Assembly: GCA_016214955.1 (NCBI GenBank)
Contig: JACRMN010000012.1
Coordinates: forward strand, 248,001-312,000
Length of the DNA: 64,000 nucleotides
Source of the DNA: Deltaproteobacteria bacterium
GTDB taxonomy: Bacteria > Myxococcota > Myxococcia > Myxococcales > Anaeromyxobacteraceae
Reading direction: 5' to 3'
A model generated the notes under the pieces. The model worked only from the letters and a program-made list of their open reading frames with translations, had not been told where the DNA came from and searched no databases. The translations under genes and the position numbers were made by a program. Numbering within the stretch: the first letter of the stretch is position 1; each line of letters opens with the position of its first letter. This document shows, one piece after another, positions 7,389 through 14,975 of this stretch.

Positions 7389-8813
7389 ATGACGCCCGCC
7401 AAGACCCCGGCCGCCCCCCGCTACGTCGAGCTCGTCCGCGTCTCCGGCGCCTCCCAGGCTGCCAAGGACACCCCCGCCGACCAACGGGCCGCCCTCGAGC
7501 GGCTGCGTGAGGCACGGCCGGGGGTTCTCGTCGAGCGGATCGAGGAGGGCGCGGGTGGCCTCTCCGGCGCGCTCCCCCTGGAGCAGCGCCCCGACCTGAA
7601 GCGGCTCCTGCGGCTGGCGAAGGACCGCGCCTTCGATGAGGTGCGGGTCCGGCACCTCGACAGGCTCACCCGCCACCCCGACATCCGGGAGCGCGCGGCC
7701 ATCTTCGGCGCCATCGCCGAGGCTGGCGCCTGCATCGTGGACGGGGCGGGCCACGCCATCGACCCGCTCTCCGAGGTGGGCGAGCTGGAGTGGACCTTCG
7801 GCTCCCTCATGGCGGCCCGGGAGCGCAAGCGCATCACCGAGCGCACCCTGGCGGCCCGCCGCCGCCTGGCCGGGCAGGGCAAGCTACAGGGGCGCCGCCC
7901 CTGGGCGCGGACCTGGGACGGCGAGCGCTGGGGCGTCGTCGAGGAGCAGGTGAAGACGTACAAGAGACTCTTCGCCGAGGTGCTCGCTGGTCGGTCCCTC
8001 CACGCCATTGCCAGCGGTCTCAACGCGGACGGCATCAGGCCGCCGGAGGCGAAGCAGTGGTCCGCCGGTGGGGTGGCGCGCCTGGTACACGCCCGGTCGG
8101 CCATCGGCGAGGTGTCCTGCTACGGGAACACGCTGCGCTGCCCCCCTATCGTGGACGCACCGACCTTCGAGAAGGCCAACAAGGCGATCACATGGAGCCG
8201 CGCCGGCCGGCCGCCGCTCGACGACTCGATCGCGCTCCTCCGCAAGGTCGCGGTCTGCGGCGCTTGCGGCGAGATCATGTACGTGGACACGGTGTCGAAG
8301 CGCAGCGGCCGGCGCGTCTACTACCGCTGCAAGCACAGCAAGACCGCCCGCTCCCAGGAGTGCCGGCGCTACTTCGCCGTCGGCGAGGTGGACGCCCTGG
8401 TCCGGGCCGAGCTTCTCCGGTGGCTTGCGGCCGACGTCGCGCCGAAGGCGGGGAAGAAGGCGAACCCGAAGGCGGCCCTGGCCCGCGCCAAGGCGCGGAT
8501 CAAGGAGCTCGACGCGGAGGAGCGCCGGCTGCTGCGGGTGGGCCGGCGCGCCAGCGCGGCGAACCTGGCGGCGGTGCTCGCCGAGCTCTCCCAGGAGCGC
8601 GAGGAGGCGCAGCGCGACCTAGAGGCCGCGCGGCTGGCGGCGCGGCCCGGCCCGGCGCCCCTCGACGCTGCCAGGCGGGAGGCCCTGGTCCGGCGGGCCC
8701 GGAGCGCCTCGGGCGCGGAGCTGCGGGCCCTGGTGTGTGCCATCCTGCGGCCGGGCGAGGTTAGGATCTCCCCGGGGCCGCGGGTCCAGATCCGAGCCCT
8801 CGGGCCGCGCTAG
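7389..8813 (+). CDS. Large serine recombinase (site-specific integrase)
   Basis: The start at 7389 (MTPAKTPAAPRYVELVRVSG) gives 474 residues. The N-terminal resolvase fold has the nucleophile Ser19 in RVSGASQ and the conserved VRHLDRLTRHP helix. A recombinase domain covers the middle, with LHAIASGLNADGI and WSAGGVARLVHARSAIGE. It is followed by a zinc ribbon (CGACGEIMY ... YYRCKHS ... SQEC) and a Lys/Ala/Glu-rich coiled-coil segment, the layout of phiC31/Bxb1-type integrases. It sits at the extreme left end of the element and reads inward. It very likely catalyses integration at the RAYT site; excision usually needs a directionality factor, and one of the small downstream genes is a candidate. 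Confidence 0.93.
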   Translation: MTPAKTPAAPRYVELVRVSGASQAAKDTPADQRAALERLREARPGVLVERIEEGAGGLSGALPLEQRPDLKRLLRLAKDRAFDEVRVRHLDRLTRHPDIRERAAIFGAIAEAGACIVDGAGHAIDPLSEVGELEWTFGSLMAARERKRITERTLAARRRLAGQGKLQGRRPWARTWDGERWGVVEEQVKTYKRLFAEVLAGRSLHAIASGLNADGIRPPEAKQWSAGGVARLVHARSAIGEVSCYGNTLRCPPIVDAPTFEKANKAITWSRAGRPPLDDSIALLRKVAVCGACGEIMYVDTVSKRSGRRVYYRCKHSKTARSQECRRYFAVGEVDALVRAELLRWLAADVAPKAGKKANPKAALARAKARIKELDAEERRLLRVGRRASAANLAAVLAELSQEREEAQRDLEAARLAARPGPAPLDAARREALVRRARSASGAELRALVCAILRPGEVRISPGPRVQIRALGPR

Positions 8814-8827
8814 TGAGGGGGCGAGCC

Positions 8828-9391
8828 ATGGAATCCTCATCGCTGGACGATCGGGTTCGCTTTCTCAGGGCGATCGAGCGAGCGGCCCCCCAGGTGTTCG
8901 CCGAGCTTCGGGCCCTCGGCGCCGGCGCCACACACGCGGGGGTGGCCAGGTGGGCGGCCCGCTGGAACCTCGATGGGCCAGGCCTCGAATGGCTCCGCGC
9001 CGAGGCGTTGCAGGCGGCGCGAAAGGGCTTCGTCGGTGCACCGGCGATCGCTGACTTCGTGCTCACCCACGACCTGGAGCTCAGCCTCTCCTGGGAGCCG
9101 GCCGAGTCCGGGGAGACGCGGGCCCAGTTCCTGGCGCGAGCACGACGCGAGCTTGAGGCCTACGCCGACGAGGTACAGGACTGGGCTCGCGAGAACGCGC
9201 CGAGCGCACGGCGGGCGGAGCGGACGACCGGACAGGCCGAGGCCGGCGCCGCGCGCTGGGACCTCCTGGTGAGCCGGCTGGTGCTGGGCAGCACCTTCCA
9301 GGCCATCGGCGAGGAGATCGGGATCTCCTGGCAGGGGGCACGCGAGCACGTCCGCCGCCTGGCAGCCCGCCTCGGCGTGGCGCTTCCCTAA
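8828..9391 (+). CDS. Unknown protein with C-terminal helix-turn-helix
   Basis: The ATG at 8828 follows GAGGGGGCGAGCC and gives 187 residues. An in-frame GTG at 8813, inside the integrase stop, is an alternative. The first 150 residues are rich in Ala, Arg and Glu with no recognised domain. The C-terminus (TFQAIGEEIGISWQGAREHV) reads as a sigma-70 region 4 or LuxR-like helix-turn-helix. The position right behind the integrase suggests a regulator or recombination directionality role. That is inference; there is no family assignment. Confidence 0.65.
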   Translation: MESSSLDDRVRFLRAIERAAPQVFAELRALGAGATHAGVARWAARWNLDGPGLEWLRAEALQAARKGFVGAPAIADFVLTHDLELSLSWEPAESGETRAQFLARARRELEAYADEVQDWARENAPSARRAERTTGQAEAGAARWDLLVSRLVLGSTFQAIGEEIGISWQGAREHVRRLAARLGVALP

Positions 9392-9444
9392 CCGCACGGG
9401 CACAACCTAGGTCGGCGGACGTAGCTTGTCGCGCGGCCGGCGCC

Positions 9445-9657
9445 ATGCCGGCGATCTTGCGTGGCATGACGCTGCCAGACAGCACATCCCCACCCCTCGA
9501 CGCCGCCACCCTCCGGCGCCTCTCCGTCGAGGCCGAAGTCGATCCCAGGACCATCCTCCGCGTCCTCAAGGGCCTGCCAGTCCGTGGCCTGCCCCGCTAC
9601 AGGGCCCGCCGGGTCTTGCTAGGCGCCGGCTTCCTCCAGCCCGAGGCCAAGCCGTGA
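9445..9657 (+). CDS. Small putative DNA-binding protein
   Basis: The frame codes for 70 residues from 9445, or 63 from the in-frame ATG at 9466. The segment LRRLSVEAEVDPRTILRVLK resembles the first helix-turn-helix of LacI/MerR-type excisionase folds and is followed by a basic stretch (RGLPRYRARRVL). The stop overlaps the GTG of the next frame (GTGA). A directionality factor or Cro-like repressor would fit this position. Confidence 0.5.
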   Translation: MPAILRGMTLPDSTSPPLDAATLRRLSVEAEVDPRTILRVLKGLPVRGLPRYRARRVLLGAGFLQPEAKP

Positions 9658-9818
9658 GCCGCCTCGCCGCGAAGGTGGTGGTGGCGGTGGACGCGACATT
9701 CGGCCCCGAGGCGGCTGCCGCCGCGCTCCGATGGCTCGAGGGACTGCCGGCGGAGCAGCAGCGGCCGCGCCGCCGCCCACAGCTTCGGAACGTGTCCCCT
9801 CCCGAGCCGAAGCCGTGA
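9654..9818 (+). CDS. Short hypothetical protein, translationally coupled
   Basis: GTG at 9654 overlaps the preceding stop (GTGA) and opens a 54-residue frame (SRLAAKVVVAVDATFG at the start). It is Ala- and Arg-rich with a Pro/Arg tail, and no domain was recognised. The overlapping arrangement on both sides is the main support. Confidence 0.4.
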   Translation: MSRLAAKVVVAVDATFGPEAAAAALRWLEGLPAEQQRPRRRPQLRNVSPPEPKP

Positions 9819-9898
9819 GCGTCCTGCTGATGGTGCTGGTGGCGGTTCTCTCCACGGCGGCGCTGGTGGCGCCGGCGCTCCTCTCGCGGAGGCAGTGA
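9815..9898 (+). CDS. Tiny hydrophobic peptide, 27 residues
   Basis: GTG at 9815 again overlaps the previous stop. The peptide is almost entirely hydrophobic (LLMVLVAVLSTAALVAPALL) with a basic end (SRRQ), so it would be a single membrane helix. Small membrane peptides are common in phage-like elements, but so short a frame could be chance. Confidence 0.3.
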   Translation: MSVLLMVLVAVLSTAALVAPALLSRRQ

Positions 9899-9900
9899 CC

Positions 9901-10326
9901 ATGAGCGACAACGACACCCCGGTCGCGATTTTGGCGGCGACCGCTTTCACCTTCAGCGGGACGGAGACCCCGGTCCCCGTCATCGCCGTCGCCGACGTGC
10001 TGCTGGCGGCCGCTCGCCCCCACCTGTCGGAGCGCGACGTGGCCGTTGTGCTGGCCGTGGAGCTGGCGGGCGCCGAGTGCAAGCCCTGGCCCGGCGTGGA
10101 GCAGATCGACGGCAGCACCTGTCGGGTCACCAGCGCCCGGCTGGGCGAGCTGGTGGTGCAGGTGGTGGATCTCAAGTTCAGCGGCAGGCCGCTGCGCGTG
10201 CTGGCGGTGCTGCCCGCGGTGGCGTGGGCCGCCTACGAGGGCACCGGGTTCGCCCTGCGGCGCCTGGTGCGGATCGACGTGGCCGCCTGGAACCAGGCGC
10301 GGCTCGCCCGGCGGGCCCGAGCATGA
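9901..10326 (+). CDS. Hypothetical protein of the element
   Basis: The ATG at 9901 lies just behind the preceding stop and gives 141 residues. The protein is mostly beta-prone, with repeated Val-rich strands (ELVVQVVDLKF, LRVLAVLPAVAW) and few charged residues. It has no signal peptide and no recognised family. It overlaps the following tiny frame (ATGA). Confidence 0.55.
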   Translation: MSDNDTPVAILAATAFTFSGTETPVPVIAVADVLLAAARPHLSERDVAVVLAVELAGAECKPWPGVEQIDGSTCRVTSARLGELVVQVVDLKFSGRPLRVLAVLPAVAWAAYEGTGFALRRLVRIDVAAWNQARLARRARA

Positions 10327-10358
10327 AGCACTCCACGACAGGGAGGGCGACATCATGA
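10323..10358 (+). CDS. Possible 11-residue coupling or leader peptide
   Basis: The frame MKHSTTGRATS begins inside the upstream stop (ATGA) and ends inside the start of the replication-type gene (ATGA). The next gene also has its own GGGAGGG ribosome-binding site, so this frame may only be incidental. It is recorded because both ends overlap exactly. Confidence 0.2.
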   Translation: MKHSTTGRATS

Positions 10359-11347
10359 GCAGCGAGCCGCAGCCGGGCATCTACCGCAAGGTCGCGACCC
10401 GGGTCTGGCAGGACGCGAAGTTCAGGGCGCTGACGCCGCTGGCGCCGAGCGGCGCGGCGCTGTGGCTGTACCTGCTGACCGGCGAGGTGACGACGCAGCT
10501 TCCCGGCCTGGTGCGAGCCGGGGAGGCGGCGCTGGCCGAGGCGCTGGGCTGGCCCCTGGAGGAGCTGCGGCGCTGTTGGGCGGAGATCGAGGCGCAGAGC
10601 ATGGCGACGGCCGACTGGCCGGCCCGCCTGGTGTGGATCCCGAACGCCATCCGCTACAACCAGCCCCAGAGCCCGAACGTGGTGCGCTCCTGGGGCCGGC
10701 CCTGGGCCGAGATCCCGGAGTGCACCCTCAAGGACGCCGCCCGCCGCGTGCTGGCGCAGCAGATGGCGGAGCGCGGCGGTGCCTTCCTGGCAGCCTTCAA
10801 GGAGGCCTGTCCACCTGCTTCCCGAAAGCCTTCCGGAAAGGCTTCCCGAAAGCCTTCGGGCAAGCCTTTCGGGAAGCCATCGCCGAATCAGGATCAGGAG
10901 CAGGAACAGGAGCAGGAGCAGGAAGAAACCTTTGGCGCGGAGCTGCCGCCTGCCGGCGGCACTGCCGCGCCGGCCCCCCAGCCGGCTTCGCCGGTGGTGG
11001 TCACCATCCCCTGCGTCGGCAACGGGCCCAAGACCTACGACGTCACCGAGGAGTTGGTGTCCAAGTGGAAGCCGGTCTTCCCAGGTGTCGACGTGCGCGG
11101 CGAGGTGCTGCGGGCAGCCGCGTGGGCGGACGCCAACCCGGCGCGCCGCAAGACGGCGCGAGGCTGCCCAGCGTTCTTGACCCGATGGCTCGCGAAGGCC
11201 CAGGACAGCGGGCGCGGCAACGGCAGCCTGGCGCCGGCGCGCTACGAGAGAGTCCTCACCAGGGACGGCGGCGTCCGGCTGGAGCCGGTCGGCCGGGGCT
11301 TCCTGGAGCCCGCCGCGATGAAGATCATCCGCAAGGAGGACTTGTGA
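10355..11347 (+). CDS. Phage replication initiation (replisome organiser)-like protein
   Basis: The ATG at 10355 follows AGGGAGGGCGACATC and gives 330 residues. The N-terminal 150 residues look like the winged-helix domain of phage replication proteins: a short primary-structure element, TPLAPSGAALWLYLLTG, then LPGLVRAGEAALAEALGW and LVWIPNAIRYNQPQSP. A low-complexity linker of Lys/Pro/Ser and Gln/Glu repeats separates it from a C-terminal domain (LVSKWKPVFPGVDVRGEVL). The DNA encoding the linker carries direct and inverted repeats (see 10817-10878), as in lambda O where the origin lies inside the initiator gene. It probably starts replication of the excised element. Confidence 0.65.
   Translation: MSSEPQPGIYRKVATRVWQDAKFRALTPLAPSGAALWLYLLTGEVTTQLPGLVRAGEAALAEALGWPLEELRRCWAEIEAQSMATADWPARLVWIPNAIRYNQPQSPNVVRSWGRPWAEIPECTLKDAARRVLAQQMAERGGAFLAAFKEACPPASRKPSGKASRKPSGKPFGKPSPNQDQEQEQEQEQEETFGAELPPAGGTAAPAPQPASPVVVTIPCVGNGPKTYDVTEELVSKWKPVFPGVDVRGEVLRAAAWADANPARRKTARGCPAFLTRWLAKAQDSGRGNGSLAPARYERVLTRDGGVRLEPVGRGFLEPAAMKIIRKEDL
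10817..10878. repeat. Direct plus inverted repeat cluster inside the replication gene (candidate origin)
   Basis: GCTTCCCGAAAGCCTT occurs at 10817-10832 and again at 10841-10856. The 17-bp arm at 10840-10856 is mirrored by AAGCCTTTCGGGAAGCC at 10862-10878 with one mismatch and a 5-bp loop. Iteron-like direct repeats with a strong hairpin in the linker-coding part of an initiator gene suggest an origin. Simple selection on a Lys/Pro/Ser linker is the alternative. Confidence 0.5.
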
Positions 11348-11739
11348 CGCCGGCCGGCACCCCGCGCACGGCGCAGGCCCACCCGCAGGCGCTCGCCTCC
11401 GCCATCGAGGTGGGGTGGCCTCCCCGCCCCGTGCGCGGCCAGGCGGCCAAGGACGGCGGCGTGGGGGTGGGCGCCGGTGGTGGAGGCATCACCGAGGGTG
11501 AGGGGGGCCGCCGGTATCATGTTCACGTCGAGTGCGACCACCGCAGCCCTCCCCGTCCATTGTCGCGGGCACCGAAGCAAAACCGGCATGGCCGGGCCAA
11601 GGCGGGCCGGTCCTGCACCTGCCGGCCACCTGCGCCGGCGCGGCCGGGCGCCCGGCACGACCTGCGTCGGCCGGGCGGGCACCGGGCGCGACCTGAGACC
11701 ACGCGGCCGGTAGCGGCCGGCACCTGCACGGAGGGCTGA
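11344..11739 (+). CDS. Doubtful hypothetical protein, Pro/Arg/Gly-rich
   Basis: A GTG overlapping the previous stop (GTGA) opens a 131-residue frame. The composition is low-complexity (Gly-, Pro-, Arg- and His-rich, with CDHRSPPRP and SCTCRPP), and third-position bias is weak from about 11500. It fills the space before the terminase gene. If it is not a gene, 11348-11743 is a non-coding stretch whose GC-rich repeats (CCGGGCG-type) might serve as a packaging or control site. Confidence 0.25.
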   Translation: MTPAGTPRTAQAHPQALASAIEVGWPPRPVRGQAAKDGGVGVGAGGGGITEGEGGRRYHVHVECDHRSPPRPLSRAPKQNRHGRAKAGRSCTCRPPAPARPGARHDLRRPGGHRARPETTRPVAAGTCTEG

Positions 11740-11743
11740 CGAC

Positions 11744-12223
11744 ATGGGCGGGCCAGGATCGGGCGGGCACAACCGGAAGTCGGACGCGGCGAAGCGGCTG
11801 GCGGGCACCTACCGCGCGTCGAGAGCGCGCCCCACCGCCAGCGCGCTGCCGGGGCTCCCGGTGGTGGCCGTCCCGCCGCCGCCGGCCGGGCTGCCGGCCT
11901 GGGAGGCGGAGGAGTGGGAGACGTTGGCGGCGGAGGTGGACGATGCCGGCACCTTCACCGCCGCCGACCTGGGGGCGTTCCAGGCTCTGCACCGGGCCGT
12001 GGTGATGCTGCGCTGCGGGCTGCGCCGGGTGAAGGGGCGGGCGGCGTTCGACTTCCGCGAGTTGGTGGCGGCGCGCCGCCTGGTCGAGCAGCTACGCGGC
12101 GACCTGCTCCTCCCCGGGCCGATGGAGCGGCTCGCGCGGCGGCTGGCGCAGGAGCCGGCCCCGGGGACTGAGGCGCCCGGCGACCCGCTGGCCGGGTTCG
12201 GGCCGGCCAAGAAGCTGCATTGA
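11744..12223 (+). CDS. Phage terminase small subunit, P27 family
   Basis: This 159-residue protein begins MGGPGSGGHNRKSDAAKRL, the characteristic basic Gly-rich start of P27-type small terminases. A central helical region (WETLAAEVDDAGTFTAADLG and FRELVAARRLVEQL) and a Pro-rich tail follow. Small terminases recognise pac or cos DNA and recruit the large terminase. None is encoded here, so the protein would have to work with a helper phage's large subunit, as in phage satellites. The next gene is the capsid protein, 245 bp downstream. Confidence 0.85.
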   Translation: MGGPGSGGHNRKSDAAKRLAGTYRASRARPTASALPGLPVVAVPPPPAGLPAWEAEEWETLAAEVDDAGTFTAADLGAFQALHRAVVMLRCGLRRVKGRAAFDFRELVAARRLVEQLRGDLLLPGPMERLARRLAQEPAPGTEAPGDPLAGFGPAKKLH

Positions 12224-12468
12224 ACACTGTCGGGGCGCTCGTGGACTCCACGCACGAACCCGCTACGCTGGAACCCCGGCGGCCGCGCTGCCCTGGCGCC
12301 GCCCTCTCGGCTAGCCCGAGAGACCTCAACCCACCGGGCGAGCCCCGGGTTGCCCGCAGGGATGCGCCGCCTAGCGCGCGCGTGTGCCGCGGCTCCACTG
12401 CCAGGACTCCACCACCGTGAGCACGGGCGTCTGAGCCCTGGCGCGACACGTTGCACCTGAGGAAAGCC
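12224..12468. other. Gap with GC-rich hairpins between small terminase and capsid genes
   Basis: No gene is apparent. A perfect 7-bp stem CTCTCGG/CCGAGAG with a 5-nt loop lies at 12304-12322, and a second C/G-rich stem follows near 12334-12350. There is no U-tract. The region could be a terminator, a control element or a packaging site. Confidence 0.35.
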
Positions 12469-13734
12469 ATGATCGACACGCAGCAGATGAGGGACCGGAT
12501 GCTGGCGCTGAACGAGGAGGGCGGGCAGATCCTGGCCGCCGCAGAGGCCGCGGGCAACTCGCTGAGCAGCCAGCAGCGCCAGCGCCTGGACGCCATCCAC
12601 GACGAGTTCAACACCCTGGAGCAGCAGGTGGCCGCGGCCGACAGGAGCCGGATCCTGGCCACGCCCCAGCCGCTGCCGCCCGGCGTGCGGGACGGGCAGG
12701 TGCCGCCCAGCCGCCGCGCCAGCGCCGGCCACAGCGGCAGCGCCATCCTGGCCGGCGGTGCCATCGGGCAGGACCAGCGAGCCGTGAAGGCCCTCGCCGA
12801 CTTCGCCCGCCGCGGGATCCCCTTCCAGAGCAGCATGTCGATCGGGAGCGACCCGGACGGCGGCTACTTGGTCCCGGTGGAGATCGACCGCGACATGCAG
12901 ACCGTGGCCGCCGGCTTCTCGCCGCTGCTCCCACTCGCCAAGAACTACTTCGGGGTGACCGACGGCTTCCGGCCGGTCGTGGTCTCCACTCTCCCGGGCA
13001 GCACCTGGAAGGCGGAGGGTGACACGCGCTCCGTGACCGCCTCGCCGGGGCTGACGCAGATCGTGCCCCAGCGCGGTGGCGTGGCCGCGGTGGTGCAGGC
13101 GTCGCAGTGGGTGTTGCAGGACTCCGATCCAGTGGCCTACGACGTCATCGTCAGGGGCCTGGGCATGCAGAACGGCGCGGCCATCGGCGCGGCGATCATC
13201 AGCGGTGCCGCCGGCCAGCCCGCGCCCAAGGGCCTCACCGCCCAGACCACCGCTGCCACGGCAGACGGCTCGCGCGCCTTCGGGACCGTGGAGCACATCG
13301 CGACCGGCGGCGCCACCACCGCGCCCAGCCTCGACAACTGCCTGACTGCCCTCAGCCGGTTGCACCCGTTCTACCAGGCGGGCGCTGCGTGGCTCATGTC
13401 CCCCAGCGCGTGGGCCGCGCTCCAGGGGCAGAAGTCGAGCGGGGGTGGCGACTTCATGTGGCAGCCGGACCTCAACGCCAAGGAGCCGCCGCGGCTGTTC
13501 GGGAAGCCCGTGCACATCGACCCCAACCTCCCGGCGGCCACGACCGCCGGCGCGCTCAGCGTGTGGCTGGGCGACTGGCAGCGAGCTTACGCGGTGTGCC
13601 ACTACGGCTCTCCGATCCTGATCCGCGACGACGTGACCGTGAAGGGCCAGGTGCTGATCTACTCGGAGCGGCGCGTGGGCGGAAACCTGGTCGACTCCGC
13701 CGCCTGCAAGGCGATCAAGACCGCCACCTCGTAG
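12469..13734 (+). CDS. HK97-type phage major capsid protein
   Basis: The ATG at 12469 follows GAGGAAAGCC and gives 421 residues; a TTG at 12451 is an alternative. The N-terminal 60 residues (MRDRMLALNEEGGQILAAAE onward) are a helical delta-domain/scaffold segment. From about residue 125 the HK97 fold is recognisable: GSDPDGGYLVPVEI, LPGSTWKAEGDTRSVT, the Q..WVLQDSDP strand and AWLMSPSAWAAL. The C-terminal strands (AYAVCHYGSPILIRDDVTVK) end in the usual G-loop-type region. No protease, portal or large terminase gene accompanies it. Capsid genes are normally surrounded by those partners, so its solitary presence is the oddest point of the element. Confidence 0.9.
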   Translation: MIDTQQMRDRMLALNEEGGQILAAAEAAGNSLSSQQRQRLDAIHDEFNTLEQQVAAADRSRILATPQPLPPGVRDGQVPPSRRASAGHSGSAILAGGAIGQDQRAVKALADFARRGIPFQSSMSIGSDPDGGYLVPVEIDRDMQTVAAGFSPLLPLAKNYFGVTDGFRPVVVSTLPGSTWKAEGDTRSVTASPGLTQIVPQRGGVAAVVQASQWVLQDSDPVAYDVIVRGLGMQNGAAIGAAIISGAAGQPAPKGLTAQTTAATADGSRAFGTVEHIATGGATTAPSLDNCLTALSRLHPFYQAGAAWLMSPSAWAALQGQKSSGGGDFMWQPDLNAKEPPRLFGKPVHIDPNLPAATTAGALSVWLGDWQRAYAVCHYGSPILIRDDVTVKGQVLIYSERRVGGNLVDSAACKAIKTATS

Positions 13735-13748
13735 CAGGTCAGGGGAGG

Positions 13749-13898
13749 CTGCACTGGTGGTGGAGGAGGCTAACCGGGGACTGTCTTGGGCCCGGGAATG
13801 GCTGCGCACCGCGAGGACGCCAGCCCAGAGCGCGGGCTCTCTGCCCCGCCCCTCGGGCGCTGATGCGGGACCTCCTCCCGCCGCCACCACCAGTGCAG
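13749..13898. ncRNA. Candidate structured RNA or long hairpin after the capsid gene
   Basis: CTGCACTGGTGGTGG at 13749-13763 is perfectly complementary to CCACCACCAGTGCAG at 13884-13898. The pairing extends inward through GAGGAGG/CCTCCTC with a small bulge. Inside is a smaller stem (AGAGC-GCGG-GCTCT). The 150-nt unit is non-coding and lies between the capsid gene and a convergent gene. It could be a small RNA, a bidirectional terminator or a packaging signal. Confidence 0.45.
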
Positions 13899-13932
13899 TA
13901 CCCCACCGGCGCGCAGCAGCACCCGGGTGACG

Positions 13933-14478
13933 CTAGGGCCGCTTGAGCAACGGCGGTGGCTCGGCCGCCGCCGGCGCATTCTCGTGAACCGGTGCAGGTG
14001 GCGGCAGCGGAGCAACGATCTGCACTTGGTTCAGGTAGATGTTGAAGTTGTTGACCGCCTTCTCGCTTTCCCGATCTTTCAGGCGGGTGGCGCAGGTGTT
14101 TGCCAGTACCAGGACCGCGGTGAGCAGCGCGATGTTCTCCTTGGTGAAGGCGACCCGTAGGAGATCCCATATCGCGCGTGTCTCGGGCCTAACCACGACA
14201 GCATCGAAGGTGACGCTGAGGTTCAGGGTTTCCACCAACGACGCGTGGAACACCGCTGGGGGCGTCGCGGTGATCCCGATCTCCCCGGCCGACGCGATTC
14301 CGGTGGCAGACTCCAGGCGCAGCGTTGCCGCCCTGAACACCTCACGGACCTCCTGCGGCGGGAGTTTGTCCAATTCGGCGAGCGCGGCGGCCAGGAGCGC
14401 CTTGAGGTCGCCGCCGCACCCTGGGCACTTGTCGGCGTCGAACTCCCTACCGCAAGCCGGGCAGGTCACTGTGGGCAT
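13933..14478 (-). CDS. Zinc-ribbon protein with a hydrophobic segment, unknown function
   Basis: Starting at 14478 the protein has 181 residues; an ATG at 14499 would add seven. The N-terminus is a zinc ribbon (CPACGREFDADKCPGCGG). The middle is acidic and beta-prone. A hydrophobic helix (IALLTAVLVLANTCA) lies near residue 135, before a Pro-rich tail (APLPPPAPVHENAPA). No family was recognised. It is the first of two minus-strand genes in the right half of the element, whose base composition is less GC-biased. Confidence 0.6.
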   Translation of the reverse strand: MPTVTCPACGREFDADKCPGCGGDLKALLAAALAELDKLPPQEVREVFRAATLRLESATGIASAGEIGITATPPAVFHASLVETLNLSVTFDAVVVRPETRAIWDLLRVAFTKENIALLTAVLVLANTCATRLKDRESEKAVNNFNIYLNQVQIVAPLPPPAPVHENAPAAAEPPPLLKRP

Positions 14479-14525
14479 GGGCGTGGATGGTACTCGCATC
14501 CCACGCGCGGTGGAACCCGCGCAGG

Positions 14526-14801
14526 CTACTCGCGCCGCAGCGCCGCCGCGGCCACCGCCCGGTGCAGGTCGGCGGTCAGCGACAGCAGCGCCCGCACCTC
14601 GCGGCGGTACTCCGTGCCGTGCCCGCTGTGCAGCAGGATCCGCCGCACGGTGGCCAGCCGCTCCTCCAGCGCCATGAGCCGCACCTGGCCGGGCGTGGGC
14701 TCCACCTCCGCGTCGGAGCGCCAGGGGTGCCGCAGCTTCTCCACCAGCGGGGGCCAGGCGCTACCGTCGAGGCAGTGGGCGGGGCCAAGGCCGTTGTCCA
14801 T
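14526..14801 (-). CDS. Small helical hypothetical protein
   Basis: From the ATG at 14801 this encodes 91 residues; the frame is open to 14876. The second half is strongly helical (VRLMALEERLATVRRILL, EYRREVRALLSLTADLHRAV), suggesting a short coiled coil. No family was recognised. It lies 27 bp upstream of the zinc-ribbon gene on the same strand, so the two may be co-transcribed. Confidence 0.5.
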   Translation of the reverse strand: MDNGLGPAHCLDGSAWPPLVEKLRHPWRSDAEVEPTPGQVRLMALEERLATVRRILLHSGHGTEYRREVRALLSLTADLHRAVAAAALRRE

Positions 14802-14975
14802 GAGGTGCAACGGTAGCGGAGCGGGTCGCGGGCGGTGATGGCTCGCACCCATGGTGACAGGCGCCTCGCGCCCCACTACGCTGGTGATGCCGGCGGCGGG
14901 GCTGTCCCGATGTCGCCTCGCTGCCGGTGCCGCACCCCGGACCAGCGGTCAGATCCCCCGCCTACACTGGCAGGC

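Noticed and set aside
7340-7410. tRNA gene as attachment site
   Set aside because: No tRNA-like cloverleaf or CCA end is present; the target is clearly a transposase gene.
11809-13890. 693-codon minus-strand frame opposite TerS and capsid genes
   Set aside because: Shadow of the phage genes, which have recognisable motifs on the plus strand.
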